Notes: generated by a model from the letters alone, not told the origin. A stretch of 64,000 nucleotides of DNA from Tridacna crocea (GCA_943736015.1 OX031060.1:16443501-16507500); one strand, 5' to 3'; numbered from the stretch's first letter, positions 52,243 through 62,867 are shown. Numbers and translations: made by a program.

Positions 52243-52815
52243 TGAAGCTGGCTTGGTCATGCACTTCCGTAATTTTTTTAAAAAAAAAGTGAGAGAACAA
52301 TTTCTCTTTATTGAAAACTTAATGAAAAAATTCAGAGAGAAACTCACTTTTGTATTTTTGTGTTCACATCTATTTTTGAATCAATTTTTATGTGCAGCAA
52401 GGAGTAACATAATGACAATAGGAATTTATCAGTTGAAGAGGTTGACATTACATGTAATTATGTCATGTTTGTAGATAACAAATCATTAGAATAATATTTT
52501 GTTTTCTGTTGTCATCACATTCTTTCTGTTCTAAACATTTCCATCAACTCAAAAGGTGAAGAAATCTGGCAGTGATGCAAAAGAGAGATAACCCATCCAA
52601 AAATAATCTTGTTTTCAAGATGCCAGGAAGAAGAGCTCAAGATATAATTGTGGAAAAAGGGGAAAATACTGGCTGCCTTGATATTTTCTGTTTTTCTCTG
52701 AAACCAATATCCCTCATTTTAGCCCAACTGTATTTAATGTCTTATAATGCTTTCAAAAATGGAAAAGCTTAAAATTTTGCTTTGAATGAAACAAGAGACA
52801 ATAAATAATTCAGGA
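52243..52815 (+). other. AFDN: Afadin 3'UTR, extent uncertain
   Basis: Sequence after the stop without TMA until 52816. A canonical AATAAA stands at 52800-52805 and is the first good signal seen; its use is not proven. A faint TMA-like piece (GGAAAAAGGGGAAAATACTGG) is at 52651. Confidence 0.5.
52800..52805 (+). promoter_or_regulatory. Candidate polyadenylation signal
   Basis: AATAAA about 560 bases after the afadin stop, directly before the next TMA copy. A downstream GT-rich element is not obvious because the TMA copy follows. Confidence 0.4.
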
Positions 52816-53043
52816 TTAACTCTTTACCAAACAACAAAATTTTAGACAGGTCCAAATTGAAAGCATTTGCAGATGACAAAATAAATGTGAATCAAAAATT
52901 GAAATTGGTATCGAATAGGAGAGAAAACATTATGGAAAAAGGAGAAAATGCTCGATACCAGCATTTTCTTCTTTTCCCACAATATTTTCAGAAGTTTTCT
53001 TCCTGTGGGTCATAAGAATTAGAGATTATTTGGTAAAGGTTCA
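52816..53043 (+). mobile_element. TMA copy, full length
   Basis: TTAACTCTTTACC to GGTAAAGGTTCA. Core near perfect (AATGCTCGATACCAGCATTT). Confidence 0.88.
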
Positions 53044-53409
53044 AGGTTTTTTTTTTCCTTTTTTCTTTTAATATTGGTTGAATTTAAATGAGAAAAGAAA
53101 TTTTTAGAGCTTAGCAAGAAATTCTTGTCTCTGTTATTCTGTTATTTGTGTCTTTGTACCATTTTCATCTTGTAAAAGTTACAGAAGGCATTTATTTTTG
53201 TATTATTACTGTATATAAGTAAATATGAATTACAAAAAAAAATTGTTTTATTAACACATGGTATTACGGTCAATGTGATAGCTAAACGCGTTGTGTGGAA
53301 ATCATGTGATAGGACGGAATTACACATTACCAAAAGGTTACATTATTATGATGTTATATTTTGTATTTGATCACTTAAAACTGTTGACCTCCTTTTATAT
53401 GCATATTTG
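53044..53409. other. Intergenic stretch, nothing seen
   Basis: T-rich start and AT-rich body without repeat ends. Confidence 0.5.
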
Positions 53410-53845
53410 GTGTATAACTCTTTCTTTAATGACAAGATAGAAAGCATATATTGATGGCAAGTTATATGTAGTTCAAGTGGTGGGATTTGATTTTTTTGAA
53501 GGGTAGAAAACTTTAACCGTTTACCCCATAAGGCATTCCTATGGCATCTCTAATTGACCCTAAATAACAGCAAAGATGAAGCCGTTTCTGATGTGTAAAT
53601 GACACCTTTTGATAGCATAGAAAACATTGTGACAAAAGGTGAAATTGCTTGTCACGAGCAATTTCACCTTTTGGCACAATGTTTTCCAAAAGTTCCTACA
53701 AGCAATGTGTAGAAATGAGTATATATAGAGTAAAGGGTTAAGGGGAAAAAGAGAAAATGCTGCTTTTTAGCATTTTTTCCTTTCCATACATAATGTTTTG
53801 AAAACCTTTCTTCTATAGAGTCACCATAAACACAATTGTCTGATA
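53410..53845 (+). mobile_element. TMA copy split by a TMB insertion
   Basis: Decayed D arm up to GGGTAGAAAACT, then the TMB element, then GGGGAAAAAGAGAAAATGCTG and a K arm to ATTGTCTGATAAAGG. Removing TMB and one TTAA leaves GAAAACTTTAAGGGGAAAA, in register with the TMA core GAAAACATTGTGGGAAAA. Confidence 0.85.
53513..53741 (+). mobile_element. TMB copy nested in TMA
   Basis: TTAACCGTTTACCCC to GAGTAAAGGGTTAA, TTAA on both sides, 221 bp between them. Centre GCTTGTCACGAGC: one arm has changed, the other not. Confidence 0.93.
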
Positions 53846-53849
53846 AAGG

Positions 53850-54087
53850 ATTTACCTGTTACCACAAAATCGCAAGTTTTAACAACCCTGAGAAAGGAGC
53901 CATGTGAAAATATTGTAGCAAAAGCAGAAAATGCTGGTTACCAGCATTTTTTTCTTTTTCCACAATGTTTTCTCTACCTATTGAAGGATGAACACTGGTA
54001 TGATTTTTAAAATATTTGAATTGTCATTCATAAACCCCTTCATTACAGATGAGTCCAAAATTTTGCCATGTTTCAAAGACTAATGAC
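53850..54087 (-). mobile_element. TMA copy, decayed D arm
   Basis: TTTACCTGTTACCAC and K arm; core AATGCTGGTTACCAGCATTT; right end blurred. Confidence 0.75.
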
Positions 54088-54316
54088 TTAACTCTTTACC
54101 AAACAACAAAAGTTTAGACTGATTTAAATCGAAAGCATTTGTAGACGACAAAATAAAGGTGACTGAAAAATTGAAATTTGTTCTTGGAATGGTAGAAAAC
54201 ACTGTGGGAAAAGGAGAAAATGCTGGTTACCAGCATTTTCTCCTTTTCCTGCAGTGTTTTCAAAAGACCTCTTTCTCAGCGATGTCAAAAGTAGGGATTC
54301 TGTGGTAATGGGTTAA
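54088..54316 (+). mobile_element. TMA copy, CACTGTG-type, full length
   Basis: TTAACTCTTTACC to GGTAATGGGTTAA. Arms CACTGTGGG and CCTGCAGTG. Confidence 0.92.
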
Positions 54317-54431
54317 GGGTTGTGAACTGTTCTCTCTTGTTAGACTCATATTTTTTCTTTCCAATAGCGGTACAGGAATGGACTCGCGTAATTGTCAGTG
54401 CTTTTATGCTTGTAGAGAAGTGCCCAAGTTT

Positions 54432-54568
54432 TTATACCCCCGCAAAACGAAATGTTTGGAATCAGCCTGTCTGTCTGTGTGTCCATCTGTGTGTCCGTCT
54501 GTGTACAAAATATTAGTAAATGCCTGTTTCTGTCTCTGTCAAAGTGCTTGCGGGGGTATCAATGCATT
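54432..54568. mobile_element. Short repeat with ACCCCCGCA / TGCGGGGGT ends
   Basis: TTTATACCCCCGCAAAACGA at the left and GCTTGCGGGGGTATCA at the right are inverted. Between them is a (GTCTGT/GTCCATCTGT)n tract. This looks like the same broad class as 43396 and 44575. Confidence 0.6.
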
Positions 54569-54569
54569 A

Positions 54570-54785
54570 CCACAAGACAAAAATTGTGACCCGTCCCTAT
54601 CCAAAGCATATGCAGACGCAAAATTTAACAGTGCAAAAAATGGAAGATGTAGTAAAAGGTTAGAAAACATTGTGGGTAAAGGAGAAAAATGCTGGTTACC
54701 AGCATTTTCTCCTTTTCCCACAATGTTTTCTAAAGGCATCTTTCTCACGGTTGTCAAAAGTAGGGATTGTGTGGTAATGGGTTAA
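54570..54785 (+). mobile_element. TMA copy
   Basis: GCATTACCACAAGAC to GGTAATGGGTTAA. It abuts the CCCCCGC element. Core near perfect apart from one extra A on the left arm. Confidence 0.85.
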
Positions 54786-54903
54786 GTCACATTCAATGAC
54801 AGTTCTAGTTCCATTTGTCTTGTATTTCAAAGCATTTCTGCGTGAAACAAACTGGTAGCAGACATTGGTATTGTCTGTCAGTTATGGAGAAATCTAAGGT
54901 TAA

Positions 54904-55075
54904 AACCCTTTACCGTACAATCCCTACTTTAAACAACCCTGCGGAAGCAAGCTTTCAAAACCATTATGGGAAGAGGTGAAAATGCTGGTTACCAGCATTT
55001 TCTCCTTTTTGCACAATGTCTTCAAAAGTCCTTTTCTCTTAGTAGAGATTGGATTGTTTTGTAAAGGATAAAACT
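54904..55075 (-). mobile_element. TMA copy with two K-like arms
   Basis: CCCTTTACCGTACAATCCC opens a K arm. After the core (AATGCTGGTTACCAGCATTT) a K-type flank (TTCAAAAGTCCTTTTCTCTT) appears again instead of a D arm. Confidence 0.72.
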
Positions 55076-55274
55076 GGAGTATAAGTCAATTTATCATTGT
55101 GGAAACATCAAATACACATACTATTGTTATTTTTCTGTTTCATTGTTACCTTCACTTGTAATGAAAAGGTTGTTCTTTGAAAGTGTATGATTTCATATCA
55201 AACAATTATTATCGTTCATTGTACTGTAAAAATGGATATTGTTGCCAATTACAAAATACTTGACTCTGATGTTT

Positions 55275-55456
55275 TTAACTCTTTACCAAATGACAAAATT
55301 TTGGACCGGACCAAATTCAAAGCATTCGCAAACAACAAACTAAATCTTGTAAAGGAAAAGAATGCTGCTTACAAGCTTTTTCTCCTTGTCCAGTGATGTT
55401 TTTATAGCCTTCCTTCTCAGGATCTTTGAAAGGCAAGATTGTTTGGTAAAGAGTCA
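55275..55456 (+). mobile_element. TMA copy, left palindrome arm deleted
   Basis: TTTTTAACTCTTTACC and D arm, then AATGCTGCTTACAAGC and a K arm to GGTAAAGAGTCAA. Confidence 0.8.
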
Positions 55457-55682
55457 ACCCTTTACTCCATTAGGCATTTGTATGGTATCTCTGATTGACC
55501 CTAAATAACAGCAAAGATGAAGCTGTTTCTTATGTGTATAGGACACCTTTTGAAAGCATAGAAAAAATTGTGACAAAAGGTGAAATTGCTCATCACGAGC
55601 AATTTCACCTTTTGTCTCAATGTTTTCCAAAGGCTCCTACAAGCAATGGATAGGAATGAGTATCTATGGAGTAAAGGGTTAA
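55454..55682 (+). mobile_element. TMB copy, full length
   Basis: TCAACCCTTTACTCC to GAGTAAAGGGTTAA. Centre GCTCATCACGAGC. It sits between two TMA pieces through shared terminal sites. Confidence 0.92.
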
Positions 55683-55834
55683 TATGATAATTTCTGACTT
55701 TGATACGGTATAAAATCTTGTGGGAAAAGGAAAAAAAATGCTGGTTACCAGCAATTTCTCCCTTTCCCATGATGTTTTCGGTAACCTTCCTTTTCGGGGT
55801 CGTTGAAAGTCGAGATTGTTTGGTAAAGAGTTAA
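55679..55834 (+). mobile_element. TMA copy, D arm mostly deleted
   Basis: It starts at the TTAA of the TMB copy and keeps the core (AATGCTGGTTACCAGCAATT) and a K arm to GGTAAAGAGTTAA. Confidence 0.82.
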
Positions 55835-55959
55835 TTTGTATTTTTAAAAGCCACTAGACTAGTTTTCTTGTTGACTTTGATGAAGAAAGGAACTCATTAA
55901 TGTCGACAAAGGTCCCAGTCAATTACCACTGTCTAGTTAAAAATATACTGTTATGTGGA

Positions 55960-56187
55960 TTAACCCTTTACCAAACGATCCCTGGTTTCACGGCCCTGAG
56001 ATAGAAACCTCTTGAAAACATTGTGGGAAAAGGAGAAAATGCTGGAAACCAGCATTTCCTCCTTTTCCCACAATGTTTTCTACCCTGCTGGAAACAAATT
56101 TCAATTTTAGAGTTACCTTTATTTTGTGGTCTGCAAGTGCTTTCAATTTAGACCAGTCTAAAATTTTGTTGTTTGGGAAAGGATTAA
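55960..56187 (-). mobile_element. TMA copy, full length
   Basis: TTAACCCTTTACC to GGGAAAGGATTAA. Core CTGGAAACCAG, outer palindrome perfect. Confidence 0.92.
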
Positions 56188-56635
56188 ATTTACACTGGTG
56201 GACATCTTCATGATTTTTCTTAATATACCCATTTCCATTTTTACAGTATATGTGTTTTTTAAAGTGGTTGTGATTATTGCTACGTCATATCAATTTCTTA
56301 AATTTCTTACTCCCTGCAACAAATTTGCAGCAAATGACTTTGAAAATGCTCATGGAAAAATTTGTATCATGCATCTGAAACAAGGTTTGATACAGGAATT
56401 CATGCGAAAATATTGTGGCAGAAGGCTTGTTAAGAGCATTTTTAACTCAACGGAGCAAGAAGTGCTTGCTCTTGATGAGCTTTTGTGATCTGTCTCTGCC
56501 TGTCAACCATTACCTTGTATGGACTCTAGAGGCCACATTTTTAGTACATTACTCATGAAATTTGGTCAAAGTGTTTGTTTTAGATATAATATTGGACAAA
56601 TTTAAAATCGGGGCTTGTCAGTTCTAAAGGTAGAT
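56188..56635. other. Intergenic stretch, nothing certain
   Basis: A 96-codon + frame (MDIFMIFLNIPISIFTVYVF ...) is present with a hydrophobic start, but no homology that I recognise. Confidence 0.35.
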
Positions 56636-56862
56636 CACTCTTTACCAAACAGTACCAACTTTTAACAACCCTTACAAAGAAGGCTTTTGTAAATAATGTA
56701 GGTAAAGGAGAACATGTTGGTAATCAGCATTTTCTTACAATGTATTCTACTCTTACAAAAACAAACAACGCCATCTGACCCACATTTGATTTGATGTCTT
56801 CAAATGCTTTCAATTCTAACAAGTTGACATTCTTGTTGTGTTGTACAAGAGTTACCATTGAA
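56636..56862 (-). mobile_element. TMA copy, old
   Basis: CACTCTTTACCAAACAG start, with much of the core right arm lost. Confidence 0.68.
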
Positions 56863-57036
56863 ACAGTTTAGAAAATTCTCTCGTATTCTTGTCTCTTTTC
56901 TAGCATGTGTTTAAATGTTCTGTACTTAAATAAAGCTATAGTGCATATCACTAGAATATTGGAAAGCATATCAAGAGCAATAATTGTATTACTGTACTGG
57001 TATCTGTAAACCATTACAGAGAATTTTGAGACCTTT

Positions 57037-57249
57037 TATCCCTTTGCCTAACAATCCCTAGCTTTCACAACCCCGAGATAGAAACCTTTAGAAAAGATTG
57101 TGGTAACAGGCATTTTCTCACAATGTTTTTTACTCTGCTTTCTACCCTGCTGGAAACAAATTTCAATTTGTGAGTTTCGTTTATTTTGTTGTCTGCTAGT
57201 TCTTTCAATTTGGACTGATTTAAAATTTTGTCGTTTGGTAAAGGGTTAA
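57037..57249 (-). mobile_element. TMA copy, core reduced
   Basis: CCCTTTGCCTAAC to GGTAAAGGGTTAA. The palindrome has lost its middle: GATTGTGGTAACAGGCATTT. Confidence 0.82.
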
Positions 57250-57472
57250 CATTTTACCACACAATTCCTAGTTTCAAAGACTCTCAAGAAAAATGTTTTT
57301 AAAAACCTTGTGGGAACCAGAGAAAATGCTGGTACACAGCATTTTCTCTGGTTCCCACAATGTTTTTTACCCTGTGACAGAGGTCATCTTGTGAGCCAAA
57401 TTCAATTTGTCCCCTGCAAATGCTGTCAGTTTGGTCGATTCAGGTCCATAATTTTGGATTTTGGTAAAAACT
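57246..57472 (-). mobile_element. TMA copy with triple paired change
   Basis: It starts at the previous TTAA. The arms read GGGAACCAGAGAAAATGCTG and CAGCATTTTCTCTGGTTCCC. Three adjacent bases differ from the common AAGG-type core and all three are matched on the opposite arm. Confidence 0.9.
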
Positions 57473-58243
57473 TGACTGTTTCATTGCCACTAGCAACTTG
57501 AGTAGCTTTTGCGGATGAAACCAGCAATCTGGTCTTAGATCTACACCATTCGCTACCTGCTGCAAGATTATTACCCAATTCCTCCTCAATGGCAGTGGAA
57601 ATCTATTGTTAGACCTAAAAAAGTAAAAGTTGAATTTCTTGAATTGATAGATATAGATTAAAAAATATTGCATTTGAAATCAAGAATGAATTAAAATGGA
57701 TAACAGTTTAAAGAACAAAACAAAATGTTCCCATTCGAAGCTTGCTTGTGACAAGCAATAGCTAAGTTTTTTTTTTCTCATTGTTTTCGTAAGATTACCT
57801 ATTTCAGGGAAGTAAAGGCCTTATTTATTAACCAATGGTTTATGTTAACAAGTTCTTAGTGGCCATAAGGGCAAAAAACTCTTGATCAGCTGATGAACAT
57901 CTGTATTCCAAAACATTCCAGAAATTTGTAAGTGCCTTTGTGTTTCAATGCTTTTTGTTTTAGTGAGTATATTTATTTTGGCTGTCAAAAGCTTTCACAA
58001 AAGTACAGGAAGGCTTGGTTGTATGCTGTAGTTGTAGATTTTGAAGTGCGGGATGGAGGAAAGGGGGGCTGAGAGAGAGAGAGAGAGAGAGAGGTTTAGG
58101 CAGTTTATGATCAATTCATATAGCTATTTTCTTGCTTGCTACAGCTGTATTGTTTTGTCCTGAAAAGGATTTTGAATGTTAAAAAACATCATTAAACTTG
58201 AACTGATATTAGAACAACTGTATTTTTTTTTATTTAATAAGTA
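57473..58243. other. Intergenic stretch with a TMC trace and a GA run
   Basis: A half TMC arm (TCTGGTCTTAGATCTACACC near 57529) and a (GA)n tract at 58072-58093. The rest is unassigned. Confidence 0.5.
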
Positions 58244-58472
58244 TTAACCCATTACCATACGACAATATTTTAGACCGGTCCAAATTGAAAGAATTTGCAT
58301 ATGACAAAATAAAGGTGACTGAAAAATTAAAATTTGTTCTGGGAAGGGTAGAAAACACTGTGGGAAAAGGAGAAAATGCTGGTTACCAGCATTTTCTCCT
58401 TTTCCTACAGTGTTTTCAAAAGGCTTCTTTCTCAGGGGCATCAAAAGTAGGGATTGTGTAGTAATGGGTTAA
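58244..58472 (+). mobile_element. TMA copy, CACTGTG-type, full length
   Basis: TTAACCCATTACC to AGTAATGGGTTAA. Arms CACTGTGGG and CCTACAGTG. Confidence 0.92.
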
Positions 58473-58614
58473 GAAGAATTACTGTTGTTGTCCTCAAATG
58501 ATATGAGCAGAGGATACTTATGCAAGATACTGTGTCTGCTATTTTTCAGCCAAAGTAAATTAGCTTTCCAAAATAATCCAGACTGCAAACAAGCCAAGGA
58601 ACAAAGGATTTGAA

Positions 58615-59217
58615 CTAATTCTGGGAAAAGGCATAAAATACTGGTAGCCAGCATTATCTCCTTCTTCCACATGGTTTTCTATACTATTAAAGATAAATTT
58701 CATCAATTGGGAAGCATTAACTTGTATACTGTGATTGCATGCATTTCATACTTGTGCAAGTCTAAAAATTTTGTCGTTTGGTAAAGAGTTAACCTTTTAC
58801 TGAATAGGCCTGAGCTTTTTCGACCCTAAGGAATTCTTTCTGAAACATTGTGGAAAAAGGATAAAATGCTTGTTATCAGCATTTTTCCTCCCCCCCCACC
58901 TCCCTAATGTTTTCTACCCTTTATTCCCACATTTATTTTCTCATCTCAAACTTTTCAATTTGCAAAATTGTAAAATTTTGTCTTTTGGTAGAGAGTCAAA
59001 CTTTACCCTACAATCCCAAGTTTTAAATTTATTTTGAAGGTTTTTGTAAAACATTTTGGGAGAAGGAGAAAGTGCTGGTGACCAGCATTTTCTCCTTTTC
59101 CTGAATATTTTCTATCCTTTAAAGACAAATTTCAATGTTTGAGCCAGACTTAATTTGTTGTCTGCAAATGCTTTCAATTTGGACAAGTCCAAAATGCCGT
59201 GATTTAGTAGGGAGTTC
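58615..59217 (-). mobile_element. Three chained decayed TMA copies
   Basis: Boundaries fall near 58791 (GGTAAAGAGTTAACC) and 58998 (GGTAGAGAGTCAAAC). Cores: ATACTGGTAGCCAGCATTAT, AATGCTTGTTATCAGCATTT and AGTGCTGGTGACCAGCATTT. The last D arm is well kept (TCTGCAAATGCTTTCAATTT). Confidence 0.72.
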
Positions 59218-59417
59218 AGTAACCTTTGTTTTGGTCACCTTTACTTTTGATTGTAGACATGCTAGCTGCTTTTTGCATATATAGTGGAGGTTATCTCCTT
59301 GTGAAGCCAGAATTATAATATTATTAATAATAAAGTAAAACATTTATATATGATTAATAATCTGACTTAATTATTTATTGTCAAAAAAAAAAAAAACTCT
59401 ACTCCTGATGCCTTTGC

Positions 59418-59510
59418 CAAGAATTTATGATTTGGTTCACTTGACAGAGGCCAGGAAGCTTATTTCAAGGCCCTGTGTCTCTTGTGCATCTGTCCATCTA
59501 TCTGCAAAGA
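59418..59510. mobile_element. Fragment of a GTCTGT-type repeat
   Basis: GACAGAGGCCAGGAAGCTTA and CATCTGTCCATCTATCTGC are similar to words in the elements at 43396 and 22905. Confidence 0.35.
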
Positions 59511-59647
59511 ATATAGGAGGAAATAATTATGGAAATACTGTTACTTGTAGTACATTATGGGTCTAAAACCTTAACAAACATAATTGCAATTTGAAAGCTG
59601 ATCCATACAAATACCACACTATATCAGGCTTTGTACATACATATGTA

Positions 59648-59695
59648 CAAGATCAGATAGCATGATCTGTGTCGTCTGTTATTTGTCAACTGCCC
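59648..59695. repeat. TMC fragment
   Basis: ACAAGATCAGATAGCATGATC and GTGTCGTCTG. Confidence 0.45.
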
Positions 59696-59697
59696 AG

Positions 59698-59882
59698 TTA
59701 CTCTTTACCACACAATCCTGACTTTTAACAACCCTGAGATTAAAAACCTTTTTAAAACATTGTAGGAATAGGTGAAAATGCTGAAAAGCATTTTCTTCTT
59801 TCCCAGCCCTTCCCAAAACAATTTTCAATTCTTTAGTGACGTCTGCAAGTGCGTTGAATTTTGCCGTTTGGTAAAGAGTAAA
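59698..59882 (-). mobile_element. TMA copy, internally shortened
   Basis: TTACTCTTTACCACAC to TGGTAAAGAGTAA. Core lacks its centre: AAAATGCTGAAAAGCATTTTC. Confidence 0.8.
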
Positions 59883-60179
59883 AATGATCAAGGTTTAAAG
59901 GATAAAAAGAAGACATAACAGGAGTTGACCTGTCTATCTCTTAACATCAAATTATTTTTCATCACTGAGAATTGCAGCAGCAAACTGGAAACATTTTTCA
60001 AGGGTTGCTATTACTGTTCAGCTAGTTTTTTTTTTTTCTTGCGAAGAAAATATCAAGGTATTACATGTACATTGTGATACAAAACCTATGACATTTTACT
60101 ATATCTTAGACTCAGTTAATATTGAAGGTTATGATGATGCTTTAAACATGGACAAGTTGTTAACTATCATTAAGGGAAC

Positions 60180-60270
60180 CTTCACAATCAGTTTTTGAGT
60201 TACGTTTATCTTGTCTACAAGTGCTTTCAATTTAGACAAGTCTAAAATTTGTCGTATGGTAAAGAGTTAA
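60180..60270 (-). mobile_element. Solo TMA D arm
   Basis: GTTTTTGAGTTACGTTTATC to TATGGTAAAGAGTTAA. No core or K arm. Confidence 0.7.
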
Positions 60271-60289
60271 GGATACATTCGCAGACTTC

Positions 60290-60452
60290 AAAGGTGGTTC
60301 AAAAGTTGGTAGTTTTCTATTTTTGGACAGAAAATATCTATGAAAAAGGAGAAAATGCTGGATAGTAGCATTTTCTCCATTTCCATAAAGGTGTTAAAGA
60401 GCCTTCTACCTCAAGATCAGTAAAACTAGGAAAAGTGTAGTTAAGGATTAAG
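60290..60452 (+). mobile_element. TMA remnant
   Basis: Core AATGCTGGATAGTAGCATTT and a decayed K arm ending GTAGTTAAGGATTAA. Confidence 0.6.
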
Positions 60453-60589
60453 AAGCGATTTTTTTTTTCACAAAGCCATTTAGGCATAAATTTTGAATCA
60501 GTCTTTGTAATACATGAAGGAGTCATTTCTGGACACGAAGCCTGAATTGTTAAATCAATTGATGACAGAAAGCATTAGTGTCAAATGTA

Positions 60590-60670
60590 CAGGAGGAATC
60601 CTCGGTATTCGGAGCTAAATCCTCGTTGAGCAAAGTCCTCGGTGAGCAAAATCCTCGGTAATCGAATGAC
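60590..60670 (+). repeat. Short tandem motif TCCTCGGT
   Basis: Four spaced copies of TCCTCGKT, two of them followed by GAGCAAA, each 16-22 bases apart. It lies just upstream of the integrase fragment and could be part of the same element. Confidence 0.6.
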
Positions 60671-60785
60671 GTGAATCCATTGGTTTTCAATATTTTGTTT
60701 AGTTCTTTTCAGTGCATCGATGACGCCATAACAGAACATAAAATCCATTGAATTTACGCATTTTTTTTTTCAATAATTTGTTCAG

Positions 60786-61242
60786 CTGTCAAACGAAGTT
60801 GATGTGTGGGCTTACATCTGTTTGAAAAAGAAGCCAAAGTTGAAAACTAAACTTGTTTTTACTTATAAAGTTGGTGATTTGTTGCGCATAAGTTTTCTAA
60901 ACAACCGTTCCGTCGAGCATATCACGAACAATTCACTACAGAGGTTCTTAGGGTGTCTGCAGGGAAGTACCCTACATGTACACATTACAGGACTTTAAAA
61001 AATGACAATATTAAAGGTCTGTTTTACACGGCTGAGTTACAAAAAGTCAAAGACGAAAACAATTTGTGGCTTATTCAGAGAATCATACGAAAGAAGAAGC
61101 GAAACAAGAAGCTTCAGTACTTTGTCGAGTGGCAAGGATTTCCGAAGACATTTAATAGCTGGACAGACGAAGATGAAACCATCGAGCGTACATACAGACA
61201 CTCACTATTTTGCACTACGGATCATACCCATTCACCTCTGTA
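60786..61242 (+). pseudogene. Integrase C-terminal domain plus chromodomain, broken
   Basis: One frame reads VWAYICLKKKPKLKTKLVFT then YKVGDLLRIS, like the SH3-like C-terminal part of retrovirus-type integrases in large DNA transposons (Polinton/Maverick or F54H12.3-like proteins). Near 60900 the homology shifts to another frame, then reads NIKGLFYTAELQKVKDENNL and, from about 61065, a chromodomain (IIRKKKRNKKLQYFVEWQGF, with SWTDEDE). The catalytic core is absent, and with the frame break it cannot be active. A remnant of a larger element is the likely origin; a chromovirus-type retroelement is less likely, from the short linker. Confidence 0.7.
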
Positions 61243-62010
61243 GTTGGCTCAGAAAGTAGTCCGTCATCACGTGATATTTTCGTCACATAACCATAACTCA
61301 AGATGGCGTGAAAAAACCCGGTGAAAGAAGACCAATCGATTTTTGTGTGCGCTGTTCAAACAGCATAAGATCAATCAGACTTAGTGGTAGGAAATGTGAA
61401 AAAGAGGGATTTTCTAAAAAGCTTAAATGTCTTTTAGGACGGTAACTTTTTTTTTTTAATTTCACAAACTCAGATCCAACGGTGAGTCGAAACTTTTGCT
61501 GTCATTCATGGACGCAGCCATTTCTTTTTCCAATTGACGAATGATTCAGATCAGTAAAAAAGCTGGAAAAAATAGTTGTATTGTCTACAGGTAAATTCAT
61601 CAGTTTGAATGCACGTATAATGTATCCGGAATCATATTTCCTTTGTCTACTTTATTAAGTTACACAGTTAAACAGTAACAAAACATGTTTTCCTCGGTTT
61701 GCCAAGGTTTTTGTCATTTAGCCCGTTGCAGAGATGTATGGTGAGAGCAACGAACGACAACTATACTCGGAGATTGGCAGGCGCTGTTGAAATATGGTCA
61801 AGATGCGTTGGCAAATCCAATTCAAAGTCAGGTCTGGATAATCGACGATGCAGACTCTCCTCTTCTCCTATTCTTGTGACGAACTGAAGAACAATTTTAT
61901 GTACTACATCTTTTACAAACCGGTCGCCAAAATATTCAACGTGGCTAAACTGATTAAAAAAAAATCTGGTTCAGAAAATGTCATAAATTATGAGGAAAAT
62001 ATGAGACTAG
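61243..62010. other. Stretch beyond the integrase fragment, unassigned
   Basis: CG content is higher than upstream and no TMA copies are present. It may be part of the same element as the integrase fragment. Short frames such as RATNDNYTRRLAGAVEIWSR near 61741 are not recognised. Confidence 0.4.
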
Positions 62011-62011
62011 T

Positions 62012-62070
62012 ACAGAACTCGGGATCCTTTGCTTACAGAGCAAGTCCTCTATCGCTGAGCTACGTATTCC
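62012..62070 (-). repeat. tRNA-like SINE head
   Basis: Minus strand: GGAATACGTAGCTCAGCGAT with an A box TAGCTCAGCG, then GAGGACTTGC and a B-box-like GATCCCGAGTTC. It shares its first 28 bases, with four differences, with the + strand copy at 63031. Confidence 0.6.
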
Positions 62071-62867
62071 GTTGAATTGACAAATGAACACTTAGTACAT
62101 TTTTTATGAAAGGTAGAGAAAAAAAAAAAACATGGAAAGTTGTTGGTTATCACACATTCATGAAAAACGCATTTGAATGGTTGCCTTGTTAACATCTTGG
62201 ACAAGTTCTCAATTTGGTCACATAGACATATCTTTATTTATGACCAATTACAAAACTCTGTTTATTCATTCTATATCAAACCAAGAAGTAGGTCTAAAGC
62301 CATCGCATTTAGCTACGCCGAAAAATAAAGACGTCAACAGAGCTTGTATAATAATAATTTTAGGCCATCAATACCCTCCTGAGAAAGTCTACTCATCTCT
62401 GCATTGGGCGCCTCAGATATTAGCTCCTTTAGTGTCTATCTAGGGCTAGCTATACAGACGTGCTTGTTGATGCATCGACTGAACATTACAAGTTTGTTGA
62501 AATATAGAATACTTTCACAACACCAAAGACGGACAATGAGTGGGAAATTTGAGTTTTCATGAAGAGATTTTCCATTTTAACATTTATAACGTTGCTAGAA
62601 TTGGAGCGAACAGTTCCAGATAGTTCTAGCATACTCTTCGACCTTTCATTCCAAACAAATAGCTAAATCATTTAACAAAGTCGACGAAAAGTTCAGCAAT
62701 GAGAGACGAGCGAACCATTTCTCACTTGATTTCATAAAAGATTAAAATGAATTTGGTAACATGTGAAGGAATTCTTGGATAGGTCCACTGGCCAATTCAA
62801 AATATCTGAAGCACAAATATAAACAACCTGCCTCTTCAAATTTGTTGTTGCAATTTTTTACTGATTC
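62071..62867. other. Unassigned stretch
   Basis: No TMA, TMC or coding match is seen. Mixed composition. Confidence 0.45.

Noticed and set aside
56198-56488. 96-residue frame with a hydrophobic N-terminus
   Set aside because: Composition is ordinary AT-rich sequence. There are no splice or homology cues and it starts within a T-rich run.
9416-58444. Dozens of short frames containing GKGENAGNQHFLLFPQCF or similar, seeming to be a gene family
   Set aside because: They are translations of the TMA palindrome and arms. They occur on both strands and in several frames, with no start context or splice sites.
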